The notes under the pieces are model-generated. The model searched no databases. It was not told the DNA's origin and worked only from the letters and a program-made list of their open reading frames with translations. 64,000 bases of DNA. Source: Nocardia amamiensis. Its GTDB lineage: Bacteria > Actinomycetota > Actinomycetes > Mycobacteriales > Mycobacteriaceae. Made by a program: the position numbers and the translations under genes. Position 1 is the first letter of the stretch, and every line of letters begins with the position of its first letter. Of the stretch, positions 27,001 to 39,000 are shown piece by piece. Location: NCBI RefSeq assembly GCF_015477605.1, contig NZ_JADLQX010000009.1, positions 177,831 through 241,830 on the forward strand. The letters are read 5' to 3'.

Positions 27001-30000
27001 ACCGTCGTAGTGGGGGACCCGGCCATCGAAGAACTGTCCCGCGCTCGTACGTCGGATGTCCGGGCTGCATTGGACAGCCTCACGGAGAGCCAGCGACGCC
27101 TCATCGATCTGTTTCGGCGCGGTTCCGAGACTCCGGCTTCGGGACAGACACAACCCATCGATCACGGGATCGAACCCGACGAGATAGTGGATGCTGCACG
27201 CACACTCGCGATCTCCACAATAGAATCCGGCAGCCGGTCCGGGCCGGAACAGAATCGGTCCGTACAGAAGAACAACTCGGCAGGCGACAACCGCACAGAC
27301 CCCGTCGCGATCAACTTCGGCTACAGCACGTCCCCGTCCGACGACGAGACCGCCCCACCCGAACCAACTCCCGACTCCCGCTGGGCCTTCGGCACCGCCG
27401 AAGGGGAGGAAGGATCCACGCTTCCAGCCGATCCATACCCCACCCAACAGGAGAGGAGGCACGCGGCAAGGGCAATCGCCGCACTGCGCCATCAGTTCGG
27501 GGAGGACGCGACACTGCGGTCGCTGTTCGAGCGCGTCGACCCCGCTCAGGTAGTCGATGCCGCCCGAGCCCGCGCCAGAAGAAATGCGCGCTGGTGGTTC
27601 TCGCTGTCCGCCGAACAGCAGGCGGGGATGGTGGCGGTACACCCCGCCCTGATCGGCAATACCGACGGCATCCCGTACACCATGCGCGATTACGCCAATC
27701 GCCGGTCGATCACCCGGCAGCTCGCGCAGCTGCGCCGGATCATCGGGCACCGCAAACTCACCACCGCGGAGAAGGCGCATCTGCTCAACCTGGAGACCAC
27801 CCGGGATCAACTGGCCGAAATAGAACGCCGCGTCGCGGAATTCGGTGCGGCGCCGGTACAACTCCTCGCCTACGACGCCCAGAAATACGGCGGCAACGGT
27901 CGGATCTCCGTCTCCATCGGAGACGCCGACCAGGCGACGAACGTCACCCGCCATGTCGGCGGCTTCGGGACCACGCTGCGGTCACTGCTGTACCGATCCG
28001 GGTTTGCGGGTGCGCAGTACGAGATGACCTCACGGTATGCACCCGAAGAGACCGTGGCGGCCATCATCGATATCGCCTACGAACACCCGACCAAACTGCT
28101 GAAGGGAACGGCGCCGGTTCTCCCGTTCGATCCTGCCTATCACCGGTTCGCCGAAGTCGGTGGCTATGTCGTGGCCCGAGACACTGTGTCCTACAACGCC
28201 ACTCGTGAGGCGCTGGCCGAGCATCGGGGAACCGCGCTGCCGCGGTTGCACACTCTCCTCGGACACAGCTACGGCACCACGACCGTGTGCTACGCGGGCC
28301 GGGACGTCCGGCTGGCCGGCGAGATCGACCAGGTGGTTCTGACGGCCTCCCCGGGCGCGGGCCCGATGACCAGGGCCACCGACTTCGGTATCGGGGCCGA
28401 GAACGTCTACGTGCTGACGGCGACCCGTGATCCCATCGCCTGGCTCGGCGCCACCACTCCCGACCGGCGCGGCCGATTCCTCAACCGCGGTCTGGGACCG
28501 GATCCGGCCGGCGAGTCCTGGGGAGCGGTGCGGGTCACCGCGGAGCCACCGGAGACACCGGAGTTCCGCACGCGCATGCAGGTCCATCAGGGTTACAACT
28601 CGTATGCCGATATCGAGGCCCAGGTGCCGACCGAGTCGCTGGACAATATCGGCCTGATCACCGCAGGCCGTGGCGCCGAGGCCACCCGCGCCGAACATCG
28701 ACCGGCCGATACTGGCCGCGGTCCGGCGCTTCGTGTCACCGATCCGGAACGCCCGCGGGCCGCCCGCACCCGCGCACTGAACGATAGCTTCGCTCCGGCG
28801 GAGGCCGCCGAAATCGAGCAGCTCATCGCTGAACTGCTGACCTTCCGCGACAAGGACGGTAATCGTCCGTTCGCCTACCTCGAGAACATGCCGATTCCCA
28901 GCGCCGCCGAGCCGTCCGGGCCGGATTGGGTCGCCAACCGCGGGCAGTGGTTCCGGGCGCTGCGCGAGGGCGACCTCGCCACGCTGCGCACCGTCGAACT
29001 CACCGCCAAGGATGCCTTCGAACTGAAGCGCTTGCTGCGACGCTCCCCCATCTACCTGACGCTCGCGCTGGTCGTCGCTACCGGTTTGAAAGCCGAGCAG
29101 CTGCTGGGCATTTCCGACCCCGGACCGCTGTTGTTCAAGCAGGAGAAGCGAATACAGGGCGACGAGACGATCACCGTCTGGAAATTCCGGACCTTGCCGG
29201 AGGACGAGCCGGAAGGTCCCACCAGCAACGCTGCCGTCGATCGGGCCAGTCCGGGCCAGCGGTACCTGCGCGACACATCGCTCGATGAGCTGCCGCAACT
29301 GCTGTCGATCGCGACGGGAACCATGTCCTACCTGGCGGGCAGACCGATGCTCGACGGCGACCGTGTCCAGATGCGGAAAGTACTCACACCCGAGGAATAC
29401 GAATTCTGGGAGCAGCACCTCAAGAACGACCTGTGGTCGGCGCTGCACTTCCCCGGCTGCCGCGGTTTCGACCGCGAGTCGCCGGAATACCTGCGCACCC
29501 GATATCTTGCGGCCCGCCTCTATTCGCTGATCGGAAGCCGGTCGGTCGACGAGTACATGCTCGGGGTGATCGACCGGTACCTGCTCGGCATGGTTGGCAG
29601 CCAGGGCCGAGTACTGATACAGAAGCTCGCCGCCCACCTGCACGGCCGTATCCTCGCCGGCCCCGGTGCGAGTACGGAGACGACCGATGCCGCAGCACAA
29701 CCCGCGCCCGACGCCGAACCCACGCAATCCCCCGATGGTGACACCGATCGACCGGCCACGGACAGCGGCGCGGCGCAACCGTCACCCACCGCGGCGGAGC
29801 CCGCGCCCGACGACCCGCTGCTCGAGCGGATCCGCGGCATCAACCCCCTGCGCAACCGGGACAACAGCGCCGAGTGCACCATCGCCGCCGACCTCCGGGT
29901 CAGCGGCCGACCCGACATCGTCGCCGAACCGTCAGAAACAGGACGAGCACCCGGTGATGACAGCCGATCCCACATGCGGTTCATCCAGTCCCACTACGAC

Positions 30001-33000
30001 ACGACGTTCCAGCACGTCGAGAGCTGGACCGACCTCGAACAGCAACTCCGCGACGCCGGTCACCTGGCACGCGGCATCATCGCCTACCGCCACCAACCCT
30101 TCGGAGGTCCACCAGGCCACACCGTCAACGTCGTCAACTACCACGGCACCATCCGCTACGTCGACGGACAATCCGGCCGAGACGTCACCAAGAGCATCCA
30201 CGCACTGACCAACCGACTCACGGTTCCTGCGAGCCATCGCGACCGACCTCCGGATATCGACGCCCACTTCCTCCGCACCGACGGCCACTACACCGGATCC
30301 CTCCCCGGCGCACCGGGTGTAGCGAAGCCCGTCCCTGGCCAAATTTCCTCGAGCGCATCGAGCACCCTCGATAACAGAACGACCCCCGGCAACGCCATCG
30401 ACCCCGTTGCGATCGACCTCGGCGACGAAGACCCCGAGGACCACAATATCGTCGAAGGTCCGCTGACCGACGCTCCTCTGAATCCACTCGACGGCGCTCA
30501 GGTGGTACGGCTGATCCTCGACGGTCCGTCGGTACCGGTGCAATGGCAACCGCCCGCGCAGCTGCCGGATGGTGTGCTGCTCGCCTCGGCCGCCGAGCCG
30601 GATGTCGACCTCGACGCGATCCGTCAGAGGTGGGAAGCACTCGCGGACGACTATCCGGAATCGGGGTGGCGTATCGGCGGAGGGCTGTTGTTCCGTGGCG
30701 ACACGCGTCCGCGCACCGTCCCGTGGGCGGATGGGTTCGTCCCGCTGTCACAACGCGACGGCAGGGTTGTTTACACGACGGTGCGGGTGAATCGGGCGGC
30801 CGAGTACGGCCAATCGGTGATGATGGACGACGAGACATCGGATTGGACCCTCGTCCACCAGATCTACGTCATCGACGCGCCCGGCGGATTCGGAGTGGTG
30901 GACGAGTACGGCGGCGTCGTCTCCGTGCACTGGCCGGGAGGCCTGCGTAGCGACCGCGTCGTGGGCTGTTTCGAGATTCCCGCGAAAATCTGGCGGGGCG
31001 ATTTCGCCGCCCTTGCCGACCAATTACCGCGGTACTGGCGCCCCAACCCCAGATACTTGCCGGACGAGCCCACCGATACAGGAAAAACACCCGGCACCCC
31101 CCAAGACCCCGTCGCGATCGACCTCGGCCTCGATGACGAAGACTCCGGGGGCCGCGATGTCGTCGTTCCCGGGCACGCCACCGGTACCCCAGCGGGGGTT
31201 GCCGAGCTGGTGGGCGAGGATCTGTCGTTCCGCGACGATGTCGCCGAACAGCTTGTCGCACAGCACATCCCGGGTGGTGCGCCGCCGGTGACGACGACTC
31301 GCGCCGCATGGGAGCGGGATGTCCGCCGTGCGGTGCGCAGTGCGGAGGCGAGGCTCGCCGGCCTACGCCTAGGGCCGGGGACGGAATCGGGGTTGGGCTT
31401 GCTCGGCCTGCCGCCGTTGTCCGAGATGTTCTGGCCACGAGAGGATCCCGCAGACGACGGCGAGCAGCCTGTCGGCCTGCACAGCGCGCCGATACTCGAC
31501 GGCCTCGTCCGTGACAGCGCACAGGCGGGATCGGCTGGGAATCACACCGAATTCGGCCCACCCGCGTGGGTGTACGCGGCATTCGCCGTCCGCAATCCCT
31601 GGCCGCCCGAGGTACGGCCGCAGGTGCTCGACTGGTGCGTGCATCAGATTCGGCAACGGCACGGGGACGCCGCGGAAGCCGACTTCCACCGCTACCTTGC
31701 GGTCGAAGCACGAATCGCGGCTATCGGCCAGGCACTCCACACGCCCACAGACATCGCTACCAACCCCGGCCGGTACACCGATCTGCTGTCGGCGTTTTCC
31801 ACGAACCTCACCCTCGTGCGCCGCGAAGCGGCCATCGGCCGGGCCCTCCTGAAGTGGGGGAAGCTCACCGCCGAGTCCGCGCACCTGGCCGTCCTGCGTC
31901 GGGCAACGGAACATCGACCGATACCCGAGGACGAAGGTCAGCGTGTGCTCGAAGTATTCGCGAGCCACCTGTCCCAGGCACGGCCGTCGAACCTCGATGC
32001 CTATATGACACCCGCACTCGATGAGCCGCTCCCACCGCGGCTCGGGTCTTCGATTCGAAGATTGCTGGAAAACCGACAGCAGGTCGAGTTGAGCCACGCA
32101 GTCCGGCCACCGTCGACACAAACACAGAGCAGAACGCACAGACTGAACGTGACTCGCGCCGCCTATGAGCCGGACCCCGCCCGCGAGGGGGCGGAACGCC
32201 TCCGGATGCACGCCGCGGTGATGATCGATCAGGCCGAATTCGGCGATGTCGAGTTGCTTTTCGAGCTCGATGCCTCCGGAATCGTCACGGCCTACGTCGA
32301 GCCCGGCCCGGCCGGCGACTTCCTACCGGAGTATCGGTCCGCTCGGCGCGACGCAGGACGAGGGTCGTTCCTCGACTTGGTTCTGCACTTCGTACGCGGC
32401 ATCGGCGCCGATGTGCTGCAGGTGAAGGTGGCCGACGACTGGGGCGCCGCCGAACTGCACGGTCGCGACCTGCTGCTGGGCGCGGGCCTCGCACCGGTCG
32501 AGAACGCCCCCCAGTGGCTGAGCGAACGCTGTGCACCACCGGCGGTCGCGGCCGACCCCGTCCCTTCGGGCCTGGATCGACGACTCACTCGCGAGCAGGT
32601 GCTCGGGTTGATGGAACAGGTCCGAGTGACCTCGCCGCACGAATCCGAGAACCAATGCGGTGTCTGGCATCTGCCGCTGCCCGCCGGACCGGGCGCCGCG
32701 TCGGAACCGATGGTGACGGTCCGGGTGTACCTCGACGAGGCGGAGCGTTTGGGCTTCGATCTGGACTCGCTGGCCGCGCCGGCGGCGGAAGCGTCGGACC
32801 TGTTCCACCGGGCCGGAGTGCGGGGCCCGCGGCTGCTCTATGACTCCGAATCATCGCAGACGGCGCTGGATTTCAAGACCCGCGTGACGATTCACGAGCA
32901 CATCGCGGGTGATGAAGTCCTGCCGGACGAGGGTTGGGACCGCACAACCGAGGACGTCTTCCTCGAGTTGTCTCGACTACACGGCGTGTCCTCCACTCCC

Positions 33001-36000
33001 CACACGAAGTATCACTGGGACCGGGAGCAAAATCGCCGGGTGCTGGAACTGGAGCACGGCGACTTCGACCACAGGCTGGACACACTGATCGGCGGCGTCC
33101 CGCTCTTCGCCTCGTTTCAGCCGAAGCTCATCAACGAGGGCAGAGAGCTGATGGGCTTCACGCACGGCAACCCGATCCGCCGCAAGATGCGGCGCGGCGC
33201 CGACGGCCGCATCGGGTTCACCGATTCGAAACTCGCGCAATACGCGCCCATCGCATGGGATTGGGCCCGGTACTACCTCGTGAACGACTGGGTCGACGAC
33301 ACCGAACGACGTGCCGTGCACTCCGAAATCCGCACGATTCTGCAATACCGATACGGAGACGATGTCGGTGACGAACTGGTAGCGGACTTCGAACGCTACG
33401 TGCTGCTGGAGGCACGCAAGTCGATCACCGGCGACGCATACCGGCTACCCAAGAAGATCGCCACCGGGTTCGCGACCATCGAGGAGGTACTTCCGGACTT
33501 CTACCGGAACGTCGCCCTCGTTCGCCGCGCCGCCGGGCAGGACCCCATCTCCGAGAATGCGGTCCACGATCTGCTGGCGGAATGGGCGCTGCGTGAGCTG
33601 GAATTGCTGGACACGCCCGCCACCGCGGCGACCACCTGGGAGATTCCGCCCGTTCACGCGACGGAACCACGCCGGTGGATGCGGCGGATGCTGCACGCAG
33701 CCGGCAGGGAGCTCGGTGCCGGTCACCACGATGTGGACGAGTCGGCGGCACTGGCCGCCGTCCAACGCTGGGACGGACCGCGACGGCTGGAGCCGGTCAG
33801 GCTGCGGTGGCTGGCTTCTTCGGACGGCGTCATGGCCGTCGTCACGGCTGCGGTCGTGGAAGGCACACGCGTGCGCGGCGAGGTCTATTTCACCTTTTCC
33901 GCGGATGCCTCCAGCCGGATCGTCGCAGACTGCGTCGGCGACATCGAAGGCCAGAAGGTCGAACCTCTCGTGCTCGACTTCGTTCGTGACGCGGGCGCGG
34001 ACCGGCTCCGGGCGGCGTTGATCAGCGACTGGCCGGCGGCGGCCCGGGCCGGATTCGACTGGAACAGGGAGCATCTCGGTGAGAGAGAAGCAATCCGCGA
34101 GGCCTTGTGCGACGCCATAGACGACCTCGAACAGCGCGAGCCGACCGTCCCGCCCGGCATCGCAGAAATAGGCCGAAGGTTGCGAGCAGGTGACCTCCCT
34201 ACGCCGAGGGAACTGTGGGATGCCGGGCTGATCGACGCCGGTGTTCCGCTCGAGGAGATCGCCGCACCGTGGGCCGCGTGCATCGACATGGCCGGCGCAC
34301 CTACTGCCGCGGATATCGAATGGAGCCAGCCAAAAGCACGGCCGGTCGTAGCCATCCCCACGGACCCGCCCGCACAGGAAACGCTGCTGGACAACATCAA
34401 GCGCGAAGGCAGCGGCACGCTGGACTCGAAGGTTGCCGCCAGGCAGATCCTGCGGGCCAGACTCCGAGCACCCGACTACGAGGGCAACAACAAGCGGGCC
34501 TGGCGCTACCGAGACGACAACGGCAACCGGATAGTCGTGCACCAGATACTGCCGACGACCACAGGGGAAAAAGACCTCACTCGCAACCCCGATCCGTCCT
34601 ATCGGAATGTCCGCTGGTTCCACTGGCTTCCGTTCGATGCACCTGATGCCGTGGAGCTTGCCGCAACGGTGACCGATGTTCCCGCACGGGTATACCGGTG
34701 GCGCGATTACTACGTGGAGGAGTTTGCCGACGGACGCACCCCCGCACCGGACGATCCGGACTGGAACACCGTGCTGGACAAGCTGTTCCAGGTGAAACGG
34801 CACCTGCTGAATGTGCAGCTGCCCGCACACCTGCAGGTGCGGCCGGTGACCGAACACCTCCACCTCTACCTGGATCAGCAGCGCCGCAACTACCGTCGTC
34901 GCGCGCCCTGGCTGGATCGACTGTTCCGGCTCGCGCCACACCAGGCATGGTCACCGGAGACCGACGACGCGACGTGGCGGCCGAGCCTCAATCACAACGA
35001 CATGGTTCTCAGCAACGTCCGGATCGACGACCGGAACGACACGACGATGCTGATCGATTGGGACAATGCGACAGTCACCCACCCGCTGTGGGACTACGTG
35101 ACCATGCTCTGGTCGAACTGGCCACCGGATATCGCCGAGCAGGTCGAGCACAAGATCAGAGCCGAGGTCCGCGACCTCGAGGCCAACGGGCTGGTCGGAC
35201 CGGGCGCCGAAGCGGAACTGGATCGGCTGCTGACAATGGGTTGCCTCGACTCGCTCTACGCCGATTCGCGCAACTTCGTCCAGCAGATCGCGGAGGATGC
35301 CAGCAAGGCCGACCGGCTCATCGGACGGTTCTACTCCGACTATCGACGGCTGTGCCGCCTGCGCGGATGGGAGCCGGAGTCGCCGGCTGTCGTTCGCACG
35401 CTGATGCTGGAAGCGGTGAACGCGGTGTGCACGAGGCAGGGGCTGCCACCGCTGCCGAACGAGCCTGCGGTGCAGCCGAGCCGGCCGGCCCCATCACCCG
35501 CGGAAAGTCCGGATTCGGTTCTACCGGCCGCCGAGGTTTCCAGCGACACCGAACTGCTGGCTGTCGTGAACGGTCTGCTGGATCGACGGTACGGTCCCCG
35601 GAACTACGTCGTGACACCGACCGCCGCACGGTACACCGACAACGCCGGGAACCGGTGCTTGACCGTATCGGCCACCATTGTCGCCGGGGGCACGTGGCGC
35701 GTCGGCGAATCGGGCGACATGCGTTTCGATGTCGACCCGGGTGGAGTCGCCGAGGGACCGCCGGTCGTCGACGAAGCGGGCGATATGCGTTTCCATGTCC
35801 GCCAAGACGAAAATCGCAGAGTCACGGCGACTTTCGACCACCTGGTGGTGGACCCGGCCTTCGCGGGCGGGCACTTCGCGCAGCACTTCGTTCCGCAACT
35901 GCGCCAGTGTGTCGGCACGGATGGCCGGGTCATCGTGCCCGTCAACGGCCCGACCGGCTTCACGATTGCGGCACAGAACGGTCTTCGGCTGGATTCCGAT

Positions 36001-39000
36001 CCGGACCATCTGGCCGAATCGCGGGAGAGCACGGCGCACCTGCTGAGCACCGACCCGCGCGAACTCATCGCCGACCCGATGCTCGACCGGTTCGACCGGA
36101 CCGCCGAGGCGCGACCGACCTTCGCGGAGCTGGCCGCGTATCTCGAGCCGTCAGCACAGGAGTGGCCGCAAGACCGCCGGTGGTGGGGCGTGCTGGACGG
36201 TGCGTCCGCGGACGTTTCCGATCCACTCCCCGGCGCGGCTCCGCGACCGACAGCCCGGATGGCGTCCCTCGGTTCCGAGACCGAGGATCCCGGATTGACC
36301 AGAACCGACATCGAACTTCTCACCACGCTGTTCCGCAACCGAGCCCACTTCGCCGGGAATCATCACGGGGTTTGGATCTTCGAGCTGAACGGCCGGAAGA
36401 TTGTCATCCGGGCATCGATCAATACGCCGAATCCGAATTTCGATCCCCGGATCGGCCTGACGTTCGGGGAATCCGCCGCGGTCCAGCTGTGCCGCAAGGC
36501 CGGTGTCCGGGTACCGGCGCTGTATCACGTCGGTGCACAGGAGTCCTATCCCGAGCATTACCTGTTCCACGAGTACCTCGGCGGCGAACACCCCACGCCG
36601 GACGATCCGTGGCAAGACATCGCGGAGGCCCTGTTCCCCGCACTCGACCGCCTGCATTCCCTGCACGCCGAGCACTGGGCCGCGGCCGAACCCGAGCAAC
36701 CGGTACCCACTACCCGCGTCGAATGGGAGCGGCGGCTGGTTCGCGAGGTGGCACGGATCCCCCTGGAGTTCGACACCGATGATCGGCTGCACGGCGAGCT
36801 CGGTATGCCCGGCCTGTACGACATCTTCGAGGTCCGGCCCGCATCGAACGACGATATCCAGCTCGGTGTGCTGCACGGCGATCCGACCTTCCTCAATATG
36901 AAGCTGGGCCCCGATGGCGTCGGGCTGCTCGACCTGGAACTGACCCAGCCGGGATCGCCGGTGTGGGACTACGTGGCGTTCGCGACAAGGAACCCGTGGC
37001 CTACCCCCGCCGTCCGGAACGAGGTCATGAACTGGTGCCGGGCGCGGCTGCGGCGCGACCACGGCGCGGACGCCGCTGCGGACTTCGACCGATATCTCGT
37101 GCTGGAGGCATGGAAATCCGTGGCGGGAGACAGCTTCCGGTTGCCGCTGCTGATTGCCCGCGACCCGGGTTTCCTCGCCGACGCGACGGATGCGCTGCAC
37201 CGCAACCTGGAGGTCGTGTTCCCGGCGGCGGGCCGACGGGCACCGGATAAGGCCCAGGTGCGTACCCTCTTGCAGCGATGGTCACGCCAATTGGTGCGGC
37301 AACGCGAAAACCAGCAGACCACAGCGGATTCGGCCGCCGACAGGTCGGCGGCCGTCAAACCGGCGACCCATGCGACGGAACCGGACACGTCCGGACTGCC
37401 GCGGCTGTCGCTGCGCGAGTTGCTGCGGGCCGCGATCGGGCACGACAGCGCCGCAGCGGCTGCCGGCCTGTCCGAAGCCATCGCCACCCTGCGGTGTACC
37501 GACGGAACAGCCAGGCTGGAACCTATTGCGGCGGAATACGAGCCACTCGGTGATGCGGACCCGGGTGTGGTGAGCCGCATTCGGCTGCGAACCGTGCTGA
37601 TGGACGGCACCCGCGAATACGGCGAAATCACGGTGCGTTTCGACCTCGACGGGAACGGACGAGTCACCGCACGCCCGGAACCGATCGGCGCCGACCTCGA
37701 TCGCCTCGCCGCCGACTACGGCGGCCCGTACCTCCTCGGACCGGCCGAGGACCTGGCCCGCCGGATGGGCGCCGATGCGATCGAGGTCGAGGTCTCGCGC
37801 AAAGACGGCGTCCGAGCGGCGCGGTGCGGTTACAGCTGGGTCTCCGAGCCCGGCGGGCATGCCGGGCCGGGTGCGCTGTTCGCCCGCCGATGGGCGTACA
37901 AGGACCTCACCGATCCGGCGGCGCCGACCACCCCGATCGCATTCCGCCCTGCACTGCGCCGCCCGCAGGGCACCGATTACCTGCTCGACATCGCCGAACC
38001 GGTCCAGGACGGCGGCTTGGAGCTCGACGATGCGGCCCGCATGCTGATCACCGTCGTGACGAATTCCCCCGATGTCGCCGGTCATTACACGGAAGTCTGG
38101 TGCGTCACCGACGGCGGCGGAAACCCGGTGAAGGTGCGGCGCATCGTCGCCACGCCTGGAGACAAGGATCTGGCTGCCAATCCCACGCATCCGAAACTCA
38201 TCGCCGGAGACCGGCTCGTCAACCATGTCCCGCTGGATGATGAACGCGCGGAAGATCTGGCCCGGCAGGCAGGTGTCGACGTGCCGACGACGATGGCCCA
38301 GTCCGACGACTACTCATTCCGCGAAATGGGCCCCGGCCGCGTCCCCACGACCGGTGACCCGGACTGGCCACAGACTTTGCGCGCCCTGCTCCGACAGTTG
38401 CGGCGGTTGCAGGCGGTCGAGCTGCCCGACGATCTGTCGGTCCGCACCGTAGCCGACCAGGAGCAGCTGTACCTGAGCATGCAGCGGATCAAGCAGGAAC
38501 AATCTCATCTGTTCCTGCACAAGCTGGGAATACCCCTGCCGCACGAGATCTGGGTGCCGGGCGACACCACCTGGACCGCCGGGCTGAGCCACGGTAACGC
38601 CACCTTCCGCAACCTGTGGGTCCGGCCCGACGGCGAAGTACGCCTCGACAACTGGAATCTCACCGGCGTCCGGCACCGGTTGTGGGACTATGTCACCGTC
38701 TTCTGGAACCCATGGCCGCCGGAGGCACTCGGCCGGGTCACGACCATGGTGGAGGACGAAATCCGCGACCAGCACGGTGAATCAGGAGTTCGGGAGTTCC
38801 GGCGGCTGCGGGCCATGGCCGCCCTCGACTCGCTGTACACCGACTCTCGACACTTCGTGCACAAGATCAGCCTCGACCCCGCCACAGCCGGCCCCCTGAC
38901 ACGTCGCTTCTACTCCGACTACCTCGCGCTATGGAGCTACGCCGAGACGACCGGGCAGTGGCCGTCACGGGGGACGCGACTGACCTATCAGCAGGTCCGC

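Larger units (their letters stand above)
2206..31140 (+). repeat. Fifteen DPVAIDL-type linker repeats of the giant protein
   Basis: The motif has consensus R-I-D-P-V-A-I-D-L-G-D-x-D-E and is usually preceded by Gly-Asn and followed by an acidic, Pro-rich stretch. Approximate positions: 2206-2253, 4652-4702, 7313-7360, 9322-9366, 10547-10592, 12620-12666, 15226-15279, 18484-18534, 20244-20292, 21917-21967, 23278-23325, 24361-24402, 27289-27330, 30388-30435 and 31093-31140. Ala-Ile is present in all fifteen. Variants include AINF (7313, 27289) and AINL (10547). Each copy lies between a disordered tail and the next globular module, so it behaves as a module boundary. Whether it is a protease site, a binding peptide or only a linker cannot be told from sequence. 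Confidence 0.93.

Noticed and set aside
28030..29778. 582-codon minus-strand frame opposite segment 14
   Set aside because: Shadow of the DUF1023 hydrolase and sugar transferase, which are unmistakable on the plus strand.
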